Origin: Martelella radicis
Lineage (GTDB): Bacteria; Pseudomonadota; Alphaproteobacteria; Rhizobiales; Rhizobiaceae
DNA length: 64,000 nucleotides
Direction of reading: 5' to 3'
NCBI RefSeq assembly: GCF_014196625.1
Contig: NZ_JACIDZ010000006.1
Span: 186,001 to 250,000 of the forward strand
Part shown: positions 32,040 to 40,441 of the stretch, one piece after another
Layout: every line of letters begins with the position of its first letter
Numbering within the stretch: the stretch's first letter is position 1
Program-made: the position numbers and the translations under genes
Notes under the pieces: generated by a model
What the model saw: only the letters and a program-made list of their open reading frames with translations
Databases searched by the model: none
Told to the model about the DNA's origin: nothing

Positions 32040-32111
32040 GGCTTGCCTTGGCCGGAAGGCGGCGCTATCGCCGGTATTCAATCCTTTCACGCATCAAAGA
32101 GGCATAATCCA

Positions 32112-32993
32112 GTGAGCCAGATCCGACTCTACGTCACCACCGATGAAGCCGGCGCGGGCCGCGTTCTCGATGCGCTTTCCGAACTGCTCGGCGAGGCGCC
32201 CTATGCGCTGGCGACGATGGAGATCGACGAGAAGGCAAATATCTGGGAGGCCTCGGTCTATCTGGAGGCGGAAGAGGAAGAGGCGCTGCGGCAGGTTTTC
32301 GAGGCGGCTCTCGGGGGTTTTCCGGAAGGCAAGCGCCCCGGGGTGGAAAAGGAAATCATCGCCGATATCGACTGGATCGCCAAATCGCTGGAAGGGCTGA
32401 AGCCGGTGCGCGCCGGCCGTTTTCTGGTGCATGGCGCCCATGACCGCGAAGACCGCCGGCCCGGCGACATCGCGCTCGAGATCGAGGCGGGGCAGGCCTT
32501 CGGCACGGGCCATCACGGCACAACCGCCGGCTGCCTTGAAATGATAGACACGCTTCTGAAGGCCGAGGCGCCGCAAAACGCGCTTGATCTTGGAACCGGA
32601 ACCGGCGTTCTGGCCATGGCCGTACGCAAGCTGAGGCCGATCCCGGTTCTGGCGACCGATATCGACGATGTCGCCGTGCGTGTCGCCCGTTACAATGCCC
32701 GTCAGAACGGCATTGTCTCCGGCGTCGATTTCGTCACCGCGCCGGGCTTCCACCACGCGGCCTTCGGCGAGCACGGGCCCTTCGATCTGGTGATCGCCAA
32801 TATTCTTGCCCGTCCGCTGATGAAGCTTGCGCCCGGCGTGCGCACGAACCTTGCGCCCGGCGGCTCGGTCATCCTCTCCGGCATTCTGGAAACGCAGCGC
32901 TGGAAAGTGCTGGCAGCCTATCGCGCACAGGGCATGCGCCATGTGCGCACCTACTGGCGCGAAGGCTGGGTCACGCTTCTGCTCAAGGGCTGA
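32112..32993 (+). CDS. prmA: Ribosomal protein L11 methyltransferase PrmA
   Basis: A 293-residue SAM-dependent enzyme that methylates ribosomal protein L11. The L11-recognition N terminus starts SQIRLYVTT, the SAM loop LDLGTGTGVLAMAV lies near 157-170, and NILARPL is the catalytic motif equivalent of PrmA. The GTG at 32112 has AGAGG nine bases upstream; the open frame before it is not conserved. Its TGA (32991-32993) directly abuts the stop of the convergent GlxA-type regulator. Confidence 0.93.
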   Translation: MSQIRLYVTTDEAGAGRVLDALSELLGEAPYALATMEIDEKANIWEASVYLEAEEEEALRQVFEAALGGFPEGKRPGVEKEIIADIDWIAKSLEGLKPVRAGRFLVHGAHDREDRRPGDIALEIEAGQAFGTGHHGTTAGCLEMIDTLLKAEAPQNALDLGTGTGVLAMAVRKLRPIPVLATDIDDVAVRVARYNARQNGIVSGVDFVTAPGFHHAAFGEHGPFDLVIANILARPLMKLAPGVRTNLAPGGSVILSGILETQRWKVLAAYRAQGMRHVRTYWREGWVTLLLKG

Positions 32994-34004
32994 TCAGACG
33001 GCGAGGCTGAACGTGTTCTCGCTGACGCTCATGCGCGCCTGGCGGCGGAGCGCCCGTTCCTGCTGCGGCGAACACTGGTAGATCTCGCGGTAGCATTTGG
33101 AAAAATGCGAGGCGGAGACAAAGCCGCAGGCAACCGCCACATCGACGACCGGCATGGTCGACTGCGCCAGCAGCCGACGCGCGCGGTCGAGCCGGATTTC
33201 CAGATAGTAACGCGCCGGCGAACGGCCCATTTCCTGGCGGAACAGCCGTTCGACCTGACGGCGCGACAGGCCGACCGCATCGGCGATCTCGACCAGCGAC
33301 AGCGGCTCGGCGAGGTTGGCCTCCATCAGTTCGATGATCTGCAGCACCTTGCCGTTCTGCACGCCGAGACGGGCGCGGAGCGGCAGGCGCTGGCGCTCGC
33401 TTGAGGGGCGCACGCGGTCCGTCAGCGCCTGTTCGCAGATGGCGTTGACAAGGCCGTCTCCGAACTCGCGGCTGATGATATGCAGCATCATGTCGACAGA
33501 GGCAGTGCCGCCGGCGCAGCTATAGATATTGCGGTCGATCTCGAACAGGTCCGCATGGGCGTCGATTTCCGGATAGGTTTCGCAAAACCCCGGCATGTTT
33601 TCCCAGTGGATGGCGCAGCGCCTGCCCTTCAAAAGACCGGCGCGGGCGAGGAGGTGGGTAGCCGTGCACATCGAGCCGATACCGCAGCCGCGATTGTTGA
33701 GTTCGCGCAGCCAGGCCTCGAACGACTTGTTGTCGTAATCATCGACATGGACGCCGGAACAGACCAGCACGAGGTCGGGGCGCTTTTCGCCCATCAGCGA
33801 ACGGCGCTCGTCGGCAAGGGAAGTGTCGGGATCAACGGCGATGCCGCTCGAGGAACAGACCTTCTGGCCATTGTCGGAGGTGATCCGCCAGCGATAGGCC
33901 TCGAAGCCCAGCATCCTGTTGGCAATGCGCAATGTCTCGATCGCGCCCGAAAACGGCAGGAGCGAAAATTGCGGAACCAGATAAAAAACGAACGATCTCA
34001 CCAT
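32994..34004 (-). CDS. GlxA family AraC-type transcriptional regulator with DJ-1/PfpI domain
   Basis: A 336-residue regulator with a DJ-1/PfpI-like N-terminal sensor domain (about 1-190, with GSMCTATHLLARAGLL around the nucleophile-elbow cysteine) and a C-terminal double helix-turn-helix AraC domain (SLVEIADAVGLSRRQVERLF and VVDVAVACGFVSASHFSKC). GlxA-type regulators often respond to quaternary amines or amino acid derivatives, but no target gene is adjacent. ATG at 34004 starts the conserved MVRSFVFYLVPQFSL; an upstream in-frame start at 34079 is unsupported. Convergent with prmA without any gap. Confidence 0.88.
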   Translation of the reverse strand: MVRSFVFYLVPQFSLLPFSGAIETLRIANRMLGFEAYRWRITSDNGQKVCSSSGIAVDPDTSLADERRSLMGEKRPDLVLVCSGVHVDDYDNKSFEAWLRELNNRGCGIGSMCTATHLLARAGLLKGRRCAIHWENMPGFCETYPEIDAHADLFEIDRNIYSCAGGTASVDMMLHIISREFGDGLVNAICEQALTDRVRPSSERQRLPLRARLGVQNGKVLQIIELMEANLAEPLSLVEIADAVGLSRRQVERLFRQEMGRSPARYYLEIRLDRARRLLAQSTMPVVDVAVACGFVSASHFSKCYREIYQCSPQQERALRRQARMSVSENTFSLAV

Positions 34005-34127
34005 TGTGCACACACCGCCGCAGTCAAAGCCGGAATCTGATCTTGTAGAATTAACTTCTGCAAGAAATATGGCCGCCAATAGTCTGATTGCGACACTGAC
34101 ACAGACAAATGCGCCAGCAAAGCCGAT

Positions 34128-34191
34128 CCCGATCCGGTTTGTGATTTTTTTGTGAAGCGTTGCGCATACGCTTCATCGCAACCGGATCGGG
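34128..34191. repeat. Long inverted repeat with nested hairpin upstream of the GlxA-type regulator
   Basis: CCCGATCCGGTT (34128-34139) is repeated inverted as AACCGGATCGGG (34180-34191), a perfect 12-bp stem. Inside it is a second perfect stem, TGAAGCG / CGCTTCA (34153-34159 with 34169-34175). A run of seven T sits between the two left arms. It lies 124 bases before the regulator start and could be an operator, a 5' leader structure or a mobile palindrome. Confidence 0.6.
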
Positions 34192-34229
34192 ACAGGGCGT
34201 TTTTCTCGTCCGCCATTGCTGCGTTGCGG

Positions 34230-34261
34230 AGAAAACGGCCGCCGGGGTGAAACGGCGGCCG
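34230..34261 (-). terminator. Rho-independent terminator of the 55-residue small protein gene
   Basis: Read on the minus strand, CGGCCGCC / GGCGGCCG (34236-34243 with 34254-34261) forms an eight-pair stem followed by TTTTCTCC. It lies nine bases after the stop of the small protein gene at 34270. Confidence 0.7.
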
Positions 34262-34269
34262 CTCTCCTC

Positions 34270-34437
34270 TCAGTCATAGCGCCAGTGTTCCTCACGGGCG
34301 ATGATGTCGTCGCGCAGATGCGGCGGGATGCGGTTGACATTGCGATTTCTGAGCGCCTGCCGCGCGGCTTCATCGCGCTTGTCTGCGAGCTTGGCGAGCG
34401 GGGTGACCAGGTGTCTGAGGATGATGAACAGTCCCAT
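34270..34437 (-). CDS. Small basic protein of unknown function (55 residues)
   Basis: The frame MGLFIILRHLVTPLAKL... ends HWRYD and encodes 55 residues: a short hydrophobic start, then a charged helix rich in Arg, Asp and Asn. AGGAG (34445-34449 on the plus coordinates) lies seven bases before the ATG and a good terminator follows the stop, which supports a real gene. It is divergent from the LysR gene by 120 bases. Small proteins paired with a LysR regulator are known in Brucella, where VtlR controls DUF1127 genes; this protein does not clearly show the DUF1127 pattern. I do not recognise the family. Confidence 0.65.
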   Translation of the reverse strand: MGLFIILRHLVTPLAKLADKRDEAARQALRNRNVNRIPPHLRDDIIAREEHWRYD

Positions 34438-34557
34438 TTCGTTTCTCCTTCAATGCGTTTCTTGATGACCTGATGCCAAGGTAGGCGTATTTGACATTCA
34501 ATCAAACGAAATGTAATCATGTTATTCATCAACAAAATTGAATTGATGGAGCGCTTC

Positions 34558-35460
34558 ATGGCCAACCTCCTGCAGACGCCGCTGCCGGTTCTCGACAACG
34601 ATATCCTCCGCACCTTCGTCGCGATCTCGGAATCGGGCAGTTTTTCCGGCGCCGCGGAAACCGTGTTCCGCACGCCCTCGGCGGTTTCCATGCAGATCAA
34701 GCGGCTGGAGGAGCAGCTCGGTGTGTCGCTCTTCGTGCGGGATGCGCGCTCGGTGCGGCTGACCCATAGCGGCGAGACGCTGCTGAACTATGCCCGCCGC
34801 ATGCTCGCGCTCTCCAACGAGGCAATGTCGCGTTTCAGACATCCGGAAATGCACGGCGTGGTCCGGCTCGGCGCCACCGACGATATCGGCGAGCGCATCC
34901 TGCCGACGATCCTGAAGCGCTTCGCCGAGGCCTTTCCGGGCGTCATGGTCGATGTCACCATCGACAACAGCGTCGGGTTGCGCAGGCGTCTCAGCGAGCA
35001 AAGGCTTGATCTGACGCTGCTCAATTCCGGCAAGGGCGCCTCGGATGAGGAGAGCGAACTGATCCTGCGCGAGCGGCTGGTCTGGGTCGGTGCGAGTTGC
35101 GGCACGGCGCACACGAAGGACCCGCTTCCGGTGTCGATGTGGGAACAGGGCTGTTCATGGCGCAACGAAGCCGTGGAAAAGCTGACGGAAGTCGGCAGGG
35201 CCTATCGCGTCGCCTATATGAGCGCGACCACGATGGTGCAGCGCGCCGCCGTCCTTTCCGATCTCGCCGTCGCGCCGATCGCCTCCTATTACGTGTCGGA
35301 CGGCATGGAGGTTCTGGGGGAAGAGGAGGGGCTGCCGGAACTCGGTTTTTATGAAATCCGTCTTAAATTCTCGGAGCAGCGCGGTGAACTGGTCGAGGCG
35401 GTCGCCGACGCCATCCGCCACGCCTTCAGGCCGGCCGAGCGGCAAGCCAGGGTGGCCTGA
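34558..35460 (+). CDS. LysR-family transcriptional regulator
   Basis: A 300-residue regulator with an N-terminal winged helix-turn-helix (about 15-72, SGSFSGAAETVFRTPSAVSM) and a C-terminal periplasmic-binding-like effector domain. ATG at 34558 is preceded by TGGAG with six bases spacing; ATGs at 34519 and 34546 are also in frame. It is divergent from the 55-residue small protein gene, the usual layout for a LysR regulator and its target. The N-terminal LLQTPLPVLDNDILRTF resembles the rhizobial LsrB/VtlR subgroup as I remember it, which I hold with low confidence. The A+T-rich intergenic stretch (34480-34550) is the probable binding region. Confidence 0.9.
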   Translation: MANLLQTPLPVLDNDILRTFVAISESGSFSGAAETVFRTPSAVSMQIKRLEEQLGVSLFVRDARSVRLTHSGETLLNYARRMLALSNEAMSRFRHPEMHGVVRLGATDDIGERILPTILKRFAEAFPGVMVDVTIDNSVGLRRRLSEQRLDLTLLNSGKGASDEESELILRERLVWVGASCGTAHTKDPLPVSMWEQGCSWRNEAVEKLTEVGRAYRVAYMSATTMVQRAAVLSDLAVAPIASYYVSDGMEVLGEEEGLPELGFYEIRLKFSEQRGELVEAVADAIRHAFRPAERQARVA

Positions 35461-35467
35461 CGCCGTA

Positions 35468-36097
35468 TTAAAAGAGCAGCGCGATCAGCGCGCCGGCGGC
35501 AACGACCACAAGCCCCGCCAGCAGGATCGAGAAGACGCCGACGGCAAGCCCGATGACCAGACCGTAGCCATCGCGCTCGGTGACCGAAAGGCCGATGATC
35601 GCGAGGGCAAGAGCGGGAAGCCAGTTGCCGAAGGGGATCGGGAAAAACACCACGATCGACAGGATGAGCGCGAAGCCGCCCAGCACGCGCTCCGCTCTTC
35701 GGGTCTGAAGAAACCAGAATCGCGGTTTTACCGCGCTCTCGATCCAGCGCAGCCAGGGCAGGACGCGGTCGAGAATGGCCATGCCGCGTCCGCCGTCGAC
35801 CGAGAACCGGGCGATCCGTTCGGGCAGCCAGACGCGCGTATGGCGCGAGATCATCATCTGCCAGGAGACGAGGATTAGCGGTAGGCCGAGCAGCAATGTG
35901 GCGCCGGGCGGCAGCGGGATCAGGTTCGGGATCGAGAAAAGAACGATGAAGGCGCCGAAGGATCGCTCCGCCAGGGCGTCATCGAGCTGCTCGAGACTGA
36001 GACGACCATCCGGTCCGGGCCGGAGACAGGCTAGAATGTCCGAAAGCTTCTCCCCCTCGTGCGATTGCGGTTCGAAATCCGTCATTTCGTCGTCCAA
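35468..36097 (-). CDS. ExoD family exopolysaccharide synthesis-related membrane protein
   Basis: A 209-residue integral membrane protein of the ExoD family. The cytoplasmic N terminus is followed by about four to five hydrophobic segments, with the family landmarks FSIPNLIPLPPGA and FFPIPFGNWLPALAL. ExoD of Sinorhizobium affects exopolysaccharide production and alkaline tolerance; the biochemical role is unknown. The TTG at 36097 has GGGGAG eight bases upstream; ATG at 36085 in the same frame is an equally reasonable start. Convergent with the LysR gene, seven bases apart. Confidence 0.87.
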   Translation of the reverse strand: MDDEMTDFEPQSHEGEKLSDILACLRPGPDGRLSLEQLDDALAERSFGAFIVLFSIPNLIPLPPGATLLLGLPLILVSWQMMISRHTRVWLPERIARFSVDGGRGMAILDRVLPWLRWIESAVKPRFWFLQTRRAERVLGGFALILSIVVFFPIPFGNWLPALALAIIGLSVTERDGYGLVIGLAVGVFSILLAGLVVVAAGALIALLF

Positions 36098-36202
36098 GCG
36101 TGCTGCTCCCCTTTTCGACCTCTCTGCTAGATGGGGTCGATAGCATTCAAAACCAGCTTTCTTCGGTCAAATTCCGACTGCCCGGCTGCGCCGTGCCTCG
36201 CC

Positions 36203-36277
36203 TGTGGATAAACTCCGGAAAACCTGTGCAAATGCCGGGGATTGGCTGTGAACGAACAGTGCAGCGCTTGTGGATAT
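36203..36277 (-). promoter_or_regulatory. Two DnaA-box-like 9-mers in the exoD/entericidin intergenic region
   Basis: TGTGGATAA at 36203-36211 is the exact reverse complement of the TTATCCACA DnaA box, and TGTGGATAT at 36269-36277 differs by one base. They share orientation and lie 66 bases apart. One perfect 9-mer is close to chance expectation in a window of this size, so functional binding is only a possibility. Confidence 0.25.
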
Positions 36278-36369
36278 GGTCGCACGGATAAAAAGCGTCC
36301 GGTTGCCGCGGAACCCCGGCGCTTCTGGGACGTTGATCAGGCAACCCGAAGAAATTCCAGGAGATGCAA

Positions 36370-36531
36370 ATGTTCAAAGGAAAAATCATCGCCGCCGCTA
36401 CCCTTTTCGCCATGGGCGTTCTCGTTGCCTCCTGCGGCAATACGATCGAGGGCATGGGTCAGGATACCGCCAACGCCATCGACGCGACCCAGGATGCCGG
36501 CCAGTCGATCGACAACGCGGCTTCCTACTAA
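36370..36531 (+). CDS. Entericidin A/B-like small lipoprotein
   Basis: A 53-residue protein with a short basic start, a hydrophobic signal and the lipobox LVASC with Cys22. A mature part GNTIEGMGQDTANAIDAT follows, matching the entericidin family of tiny cell-envelope lipoproteins. AGGAG (36358-36362) lies seven bases before the ATG at 36370; ATG at 36364 is in frame. A strong terminator 28 bases after the stop makes this a monocistronic gene. In enteric bacteria such genes are stress-induced; here the role is unknown. Confidence 0.88.
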   Translation: MFKGKIIAAATLFAMGVLVASCGNTIEGMGQDTANAIDATQDAGQSIDNAASY

Positions 36532-36558
36532 GGTCTCCGACCGACCCTGTTTTCGAGA

Positions 36559-36588
36559 AACGCCCGGGTGGAAACGTCCGGGCGTTTT
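36559..36588 (+). terminator. Rho-independent terminator after the entericidin-like gene
   Basis: AACGCCCGG (36559-36567) pairs perfectly with CCGGGCGTT (36578-36586), followed by TT AC. The stem lies between the small lipoprotein gene and the convergent dehydrogenase gene (stop at 36592) and may serve both strands, since the minus side also ends in an A-to-T run. Confidence 0.75.
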
Positions 36589-36591
36589 ACG

Positions 36592-37668
36592 TCAGAAAGC
36601 GTTCTGCCATCCGTTGTAGAAGGGGTGGTCCGGCAGGATCGGCAGGGCGACCGCACTGTAGGTCTTGGCCGACCAGTAGGCGGCGGTCGCGAAGTCGAGG
36701 CTCTGGCGCGAATCGCCGAGGGTTAGCGGCAGGGGCGTCTTCTCGCAGATCGCCCTGTGGAAATCCTGCATCTGTCCGGCAAATCCCGAGGGCGGCGGAG
36801 TGAAATCGGCGAGCGCCTCATCGATCTTCCGGCCGACCGCCGAACTGGCGGGCACAAAGCGCCAGGGCGCCTTGTCAGCGGTGAAATCCGGACGGCTGTC
36901 GGTTTCGATCGTCACGTTTTCGAAACAGAGCCGCATGCGGCTTAACGGCTCGACCGAGCCGAGCGTGGCGGAGGTGGTGGCAAGCGCGCCGCATTCCAGT
37001 TCGACGCTGATGCTGGCGCAGTCCTCGACCTCGACCCTGTTGACCCGAGTGGCCGTGCGCGCGAACAGCGAACGCACCGGGCCGAGGAGATAGAACATCA
37101 GGTCATTGGCGTGGATGGCATGGTTCATCAAGATACCGCCAAGCGCGCCGGTCCAGCTTTTGCGCCAATCCTTCTCGTAGTAGTCCGCGCCGCGCAGCCA
37201 GTGCACCTCGCAGGTCGCAACCAAAGGCCTGCCGGCAAGTCCCGAGGCAATGATGTGGCGCGCCTTCTGGGCGCCATCATTGTAGCGATACTGCATGATC
37301 GGCATCACATGACCGGAGGAGCGCGATTCCGCGTCGAGCAGTTCGTCGATATCGGCCAACGATCCGACGAGCGGCTTCTCGCAGATGACGTGCTTGCCGG
37401 CCTGCAGGGCGGCGATGATCATCTTCTTGTGGGTTGCGGGCGGCGTGCAGATGTCGATCACGTCGATATCGTCCATGCCGACGATCTCGAGATAGTCCGT
37501 CTCCAGCCGTTCGACACCGAACTCGGCGCCGGCGGCCTTCAGCAGGGCGGCGTCCAGATCGCACAGTGCCGCGACCTCGAAGCGGTCGGTATTGGTGCGG
37601 TAGCCGTTTTGGATGTGGTTGCGGCCGATGCCGAGCCCGACAACCGCGACTTTCAGCGTTCTTGTCAT
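36592..37668 (-). CDS. Gfo/Idh/MocA family NAD(P)-dependent oxidoreductase
   Basis: A 358-residue dehydrogenase. The Rossmann loop VGLGIGRNH is at 10-18 and the family's catalytic-lysine motif CEKPL at 96-100, with the usual ICTPPATH segment before it. The C-terminal half is the alpha/beta substrate domain with the MNHAIHANDLM active-site histidine region. Typical substrates are sugars, inositols or their phosphates; the natural one cannot be told here. It is separated by 243 bases from the fructosamine kinase gene upstream on the same strand. Confidence 0.87.
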   Translation of the reverse strand: MTRTLKVAVVGLGIGRNHIQNGYRTNTDRFEVAALCDLDAALLKAAGAEFGVERLETDYLEIVGMDDIDVIDICTPPATHKKMIIAALQAGKHVICEKPLVGSLADIDELLDAESRSSGHVMPIMQYRYNDGAQKARHIIASGLAGRPLVATCEVHWLRGADYYEKDWRKSWTGALGGILMNHAIHANDLMFYLLGPVRSLFARTATRVNRVEVEDCASISVELECGALATTSATLGSVEPLSRMRLCFENVTIETDSRPDFTADKAPWRFVPASSAVGRKIDEALADFTPPPSGFAGQMQDFHRAICEKTPLPLTLGDSRQSLDFATAAYWSAKTYSAVALPILPDHPFYNGWQNAF

Positions 37669-37911
37669 TCACATGTCCTGATATGCGTCTTGCCGCATCC
37701 GGCATTGATTTTTGCCGTCGTCGCCGAGGGGGCCCGGAAGGTGTGAAACCGGTTTTCGGTCTGCGCGAAAGCGCAATGCCTGTCGGGGCTGATGGCGGTC
37801 CTGGCGAAACGGGTCAAGATGAACTCTGCAATGGAATCAGACTATTTCAAAAAACTGTCACTAGCATAAACCGAAATTCCTGTGTGGCCACCGTTTGCGG
37901 CAAGAACCATC

Positions 37912-38718
37912 TCAGTAACCCGCACGGGCAAGAAAACCTTCTACCATCGAGCGGTAACCCCCGCCAAACAGGCGCAGATGCACGAGCGCCGGCCAGAGGC
38001 TGTAGATCGCCTGGCGCGCCTCGTAGCCCGGCTCGAGCGCCGGGTAGTTGTCGTAGAAGCCCTGGTCCAGACTGCCGAACAGGTTGAGCATGGCAAGGTC
38101 GACCTCGGCGTGGCCGTAATAACTGGCGGGATCGATGAAGGCGGTGACGCGTCCGGACGACGCCATGACATTGCCGGACCATAGATCGCCGTGAAGAAGG
38201 GCAGCAGGCGGGGTATGCGGCAGGTGGTCGGCCAGTCTTCCGCAAAGCCGTTCGATCCGCCGGGCGAGGTCGGCAGGGATGTCGCCGATATTGTTCAACA
38301 GCCTGCGGTCACGCCAGAACTCGACCCACGAGCCTGTCTTGTCATTTTCGATCGGGACCTTGCCGAAGGCATAGTCATGGTCGAAGCCGTATTGCGGGCC
38401 GGTTGCGGCGTGAAGCCGGGCAAGCGAGCGGCCGAGATCCGCCTGGGCGCCGGCAAAGCCGCCTCGTCCTTCAACCTTCGTGATGATCAGGACGCGGTCA
38501 TTGGCGGCGACCACGTCAGGCGCCGGCGCGCCCGTCGCGGCGATCAGGCGCAGCATCTCGCCTTCGACGGCGGGCGCCGGGCCGCCCTTGACGACGAACT
38601 GCCGGCCATCCTTCGTTTCCGCCAGCATCAGCGACGAAAGGTCGCCCGATGCAAAATGGGAGAGCGTGACGCGCTCGACGCCGATGAGGTTCGCTATCAT
38701 GTCCTTGAGGTCATTCAT
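37912..38718 (-). CDS. Fructosamine kinase family protein
   Basis: A 268-residue kinase of the fructosamine-3-kinase family, which repairs glycated amines or proteins by phosphorylating the ketoamine sugar so that it falls off. The catalytic-loop motif HGDLWSGN is at 176-183 and the metal-binding DPASYYGHAEVDLAM at 196-210. The N-terminal GDLSSLMLAE segment stands in for the nucleotide loop. Slightly short relative to the roughly 290-residue average, but both key motifs are intact. Divergent from the FAD oxidase gene. Confidence 0.88.
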   Translation of the reverse strand: MNDLKDMIANLIGVERVTLSHFASGDLSSLMLAETKDGRQFVVKGGPAPAVEGEMLRLIAATGAPAPDVVAANDRVLIITKVEGRGGFAGAQADLGRSLARLHAATGPQYGFDHDYAFGKVPIENDKTGSWVEFWRDRRLLNNIGDIPADLARRIERLCGRLADHLPHTPPAALLHGDLWSGNVMASSGRVTAFIDPASYYGHAEVDLAMLNLFGSLDQGFYDNYPALEPGYEARQAIYSLWPALVHLRLFGGGYRSMVEGFLARAGY

Positions 38719-38836
38719 CGCGGAAGCCGTAATTGGGTGGTTCAGGTTGGCGGCCGGCTCTGGACGCCGGGGGCGATCCTCGCATAAAACGCTGAAACGG
38801 CCGGGCGCCCAGAGGCTACGGCAAAACAGGTTCGGA

Positions 38837-40249
38837 GTGCAAGTTTTGGCAATTGAAGACGTTCAGACACGCCCGCGCGATCCGCAGGCGGCGCAAGAGG
38901 TTATCGCACGGCTCAAGGAGCGTTTCGGCGACAAGGTGCAGACGGGCGAGGCGTTCCGCGCGCAGCACGCGCATACGACCACCTATCTTCCCGCGCAATT
39001 GCCGGATGCCGTGTTCTTTGCCGAAAGTTCCGAGGATGTGAAGACCGCGGTGAAGCTTTGCGCCGAACACAAGGTGCCGGTCATTCCCTTCGGTACGGGG
39101 TCCTCGCTCGAGGGGCAGGTGAATGCGCCGGAGGGCGGCATTTGCTTCGACCTGTCGCGAATGAACCGGGTGCTCGAGGTCAATGCCGAGGATCTCGACT
39201 GTCGCGTCGAACCGGGTGTGACGCGCGAGGACCTGAACGACTATCTGCGCGATACCGGGCTGTTCTTCCCGATCGATCCTGGCGCCAATGCCTCGCTCGG
39301 CGGCATGGCCGCGACGCGGGCGTCAGGCACCAATGCGGTGCGCTACGGCACGATGAAGGACGTGGTGCTGGCGCTGACCGTCGTGACCGCCGACGGCGAG
39401 GAGATCACCACCGGGCGCCGGGCGCGCAAATCCTCCGCCGGCTATGATCTCACCCGGCTTTTCGTCGGCGCGGAAGGTACGCTCGGCATCATCACCTCGA
39501 TCACGCTGAAGCTCGCCGGCATTCCGGAGAAGATCGCCGGCGGCGTCTCTTCCTTCGAGACGCTGGAAGACGCCTGTAATGCGGTGATCATGACGATCCA
39601 GATGGGCATTCCGGTTGCCCGCATCGAGCTTCTCGACGCGCTTCAGGTCAAGGCCTGCAACGCCTATTCCGGGCTCGACTTTCCCGAAACGCCGCTGCTT
39701 CTTCTGGAATTCCACGGCAGCGAGGAGGCGGTCGCCATGCAGTCGGCGCAGTTCGCCGAGATTGCGTCCGAATGCGGCGGCTCCGATTTCGTCTGGACCG
39801 CCAATGCCGAGGAGCGCACGAAGCTGTGGAAGGCCCGTCACAGCGCCTATTGGGCCGGCCGGGCGCTTGCCCCGGAACTCGACGGTCTCTCCACGGATGT
39901 CTGCGTGCCGATCTCGCGCCTTGCCGATTGCGTGCGCGAAACCCAGGAGGACGTGAAGCGCGAGGGCATTCTGGCGCCTGTCGTCGGCCATGCGGGCGAC
40001 GGCAATTTCCATCTGCTCGTCCTGTTCGACAAGGATAATCCGGAAGAGATCGCCCGCGTCGAGGCCTTTACCACGCGGCTTGCCGAAAGGGCGATTGCCA
40101 TGGGCGGCACGGCGACCGGCGAGCATGGCGTCGGCCAGGGCAAGAAACGGGTCGTCGGCCAGGAAATCGGCAAGGCGGTCGCGGCCATGCGCGCGATCAA
40201 ACAGGCGCTCGATCCGGACAATATCTTCAACCCAGGAAAGATTTTCTGA
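38837..40249 (+). CDS. FAD-linked oxidase, GlcD / D-lactate dehydrogenase-like
   Basis: A 470-residue flavoprotein of the VAO/PCMH family. The PP-loop VIPFGTGSSLEGQ, the FAD contact PGANASLGGMAATRASGTNAVRYG (read in part) and the C-terminal VGHAGDGNFH and GEHGVGQGKK motifs match glycolate oxidase subunit GlcD and D-lactate dehydrogenase. It oxidises a 2-hydroxy acid; which one cannot be read from sequence. No GlcE/GlcF partner genes are next to it, which favours a single-subunit D-2-hydroxyacid dehydrogenase. GTG at 38837 and TTG at 38846 are both possible starts. Confidence 0.88.
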   Translation: MQVLAIEDVQTRPRDPQAAQEVIARLKERFGDKVQTGEAFRAQHAHTTTYLPAQLPDAVFFAESSEDVKTAVKLCAEHKVPVIPFGTGSSLEGQVNAPEGGICFDLSRMNRVLEVNAEDLDCRVEPGVTREDLNDYLRDTGLFFPIDPGANASLGGMAATRASGTNAVRYGTMKDVVLALTVVTADGEEITTGRRARKSSAGYDLTRLFVGAEGTLGIITSITLKLAGIPEKIAGGVSSFETLEDACNAVIMTIQMGIPVARIELLDALQVKACNAYSGLDFPETPLLLLEFHGSEEAVAMQSAQFAEIASECGGSDFVWTANAEERTKLWKARHSAYWAGRALAPELDGLSTDVCVPISRLADCVRETQEDVKREGILAPVVGHAGDGNFHLLVLFDKDNPEEIARVEAFTTRLAERAIAMGGTATGEHGVGQGKKRVVGQEIGKAVAAMRAIKQALDPDNIFNPGKIF

Positions 40250-40441
40250 ATTGGAGAACGCGTCAGACTTGTCTTTTGCGCGGCAAGCCGAACTGGCCTG
40301 CATCTGCGCGTCGTGATAGGTTCGCAACGACGATATGCCGGGTGCAACGGGCCGCCCGAGGTTGAGAACGGCATCGGTGCCGCGGGCCGCCATCCGGTGG
40401 CACCGCGGCCTGCCGGGTGAATGATATAAGGAACCGCTAGA

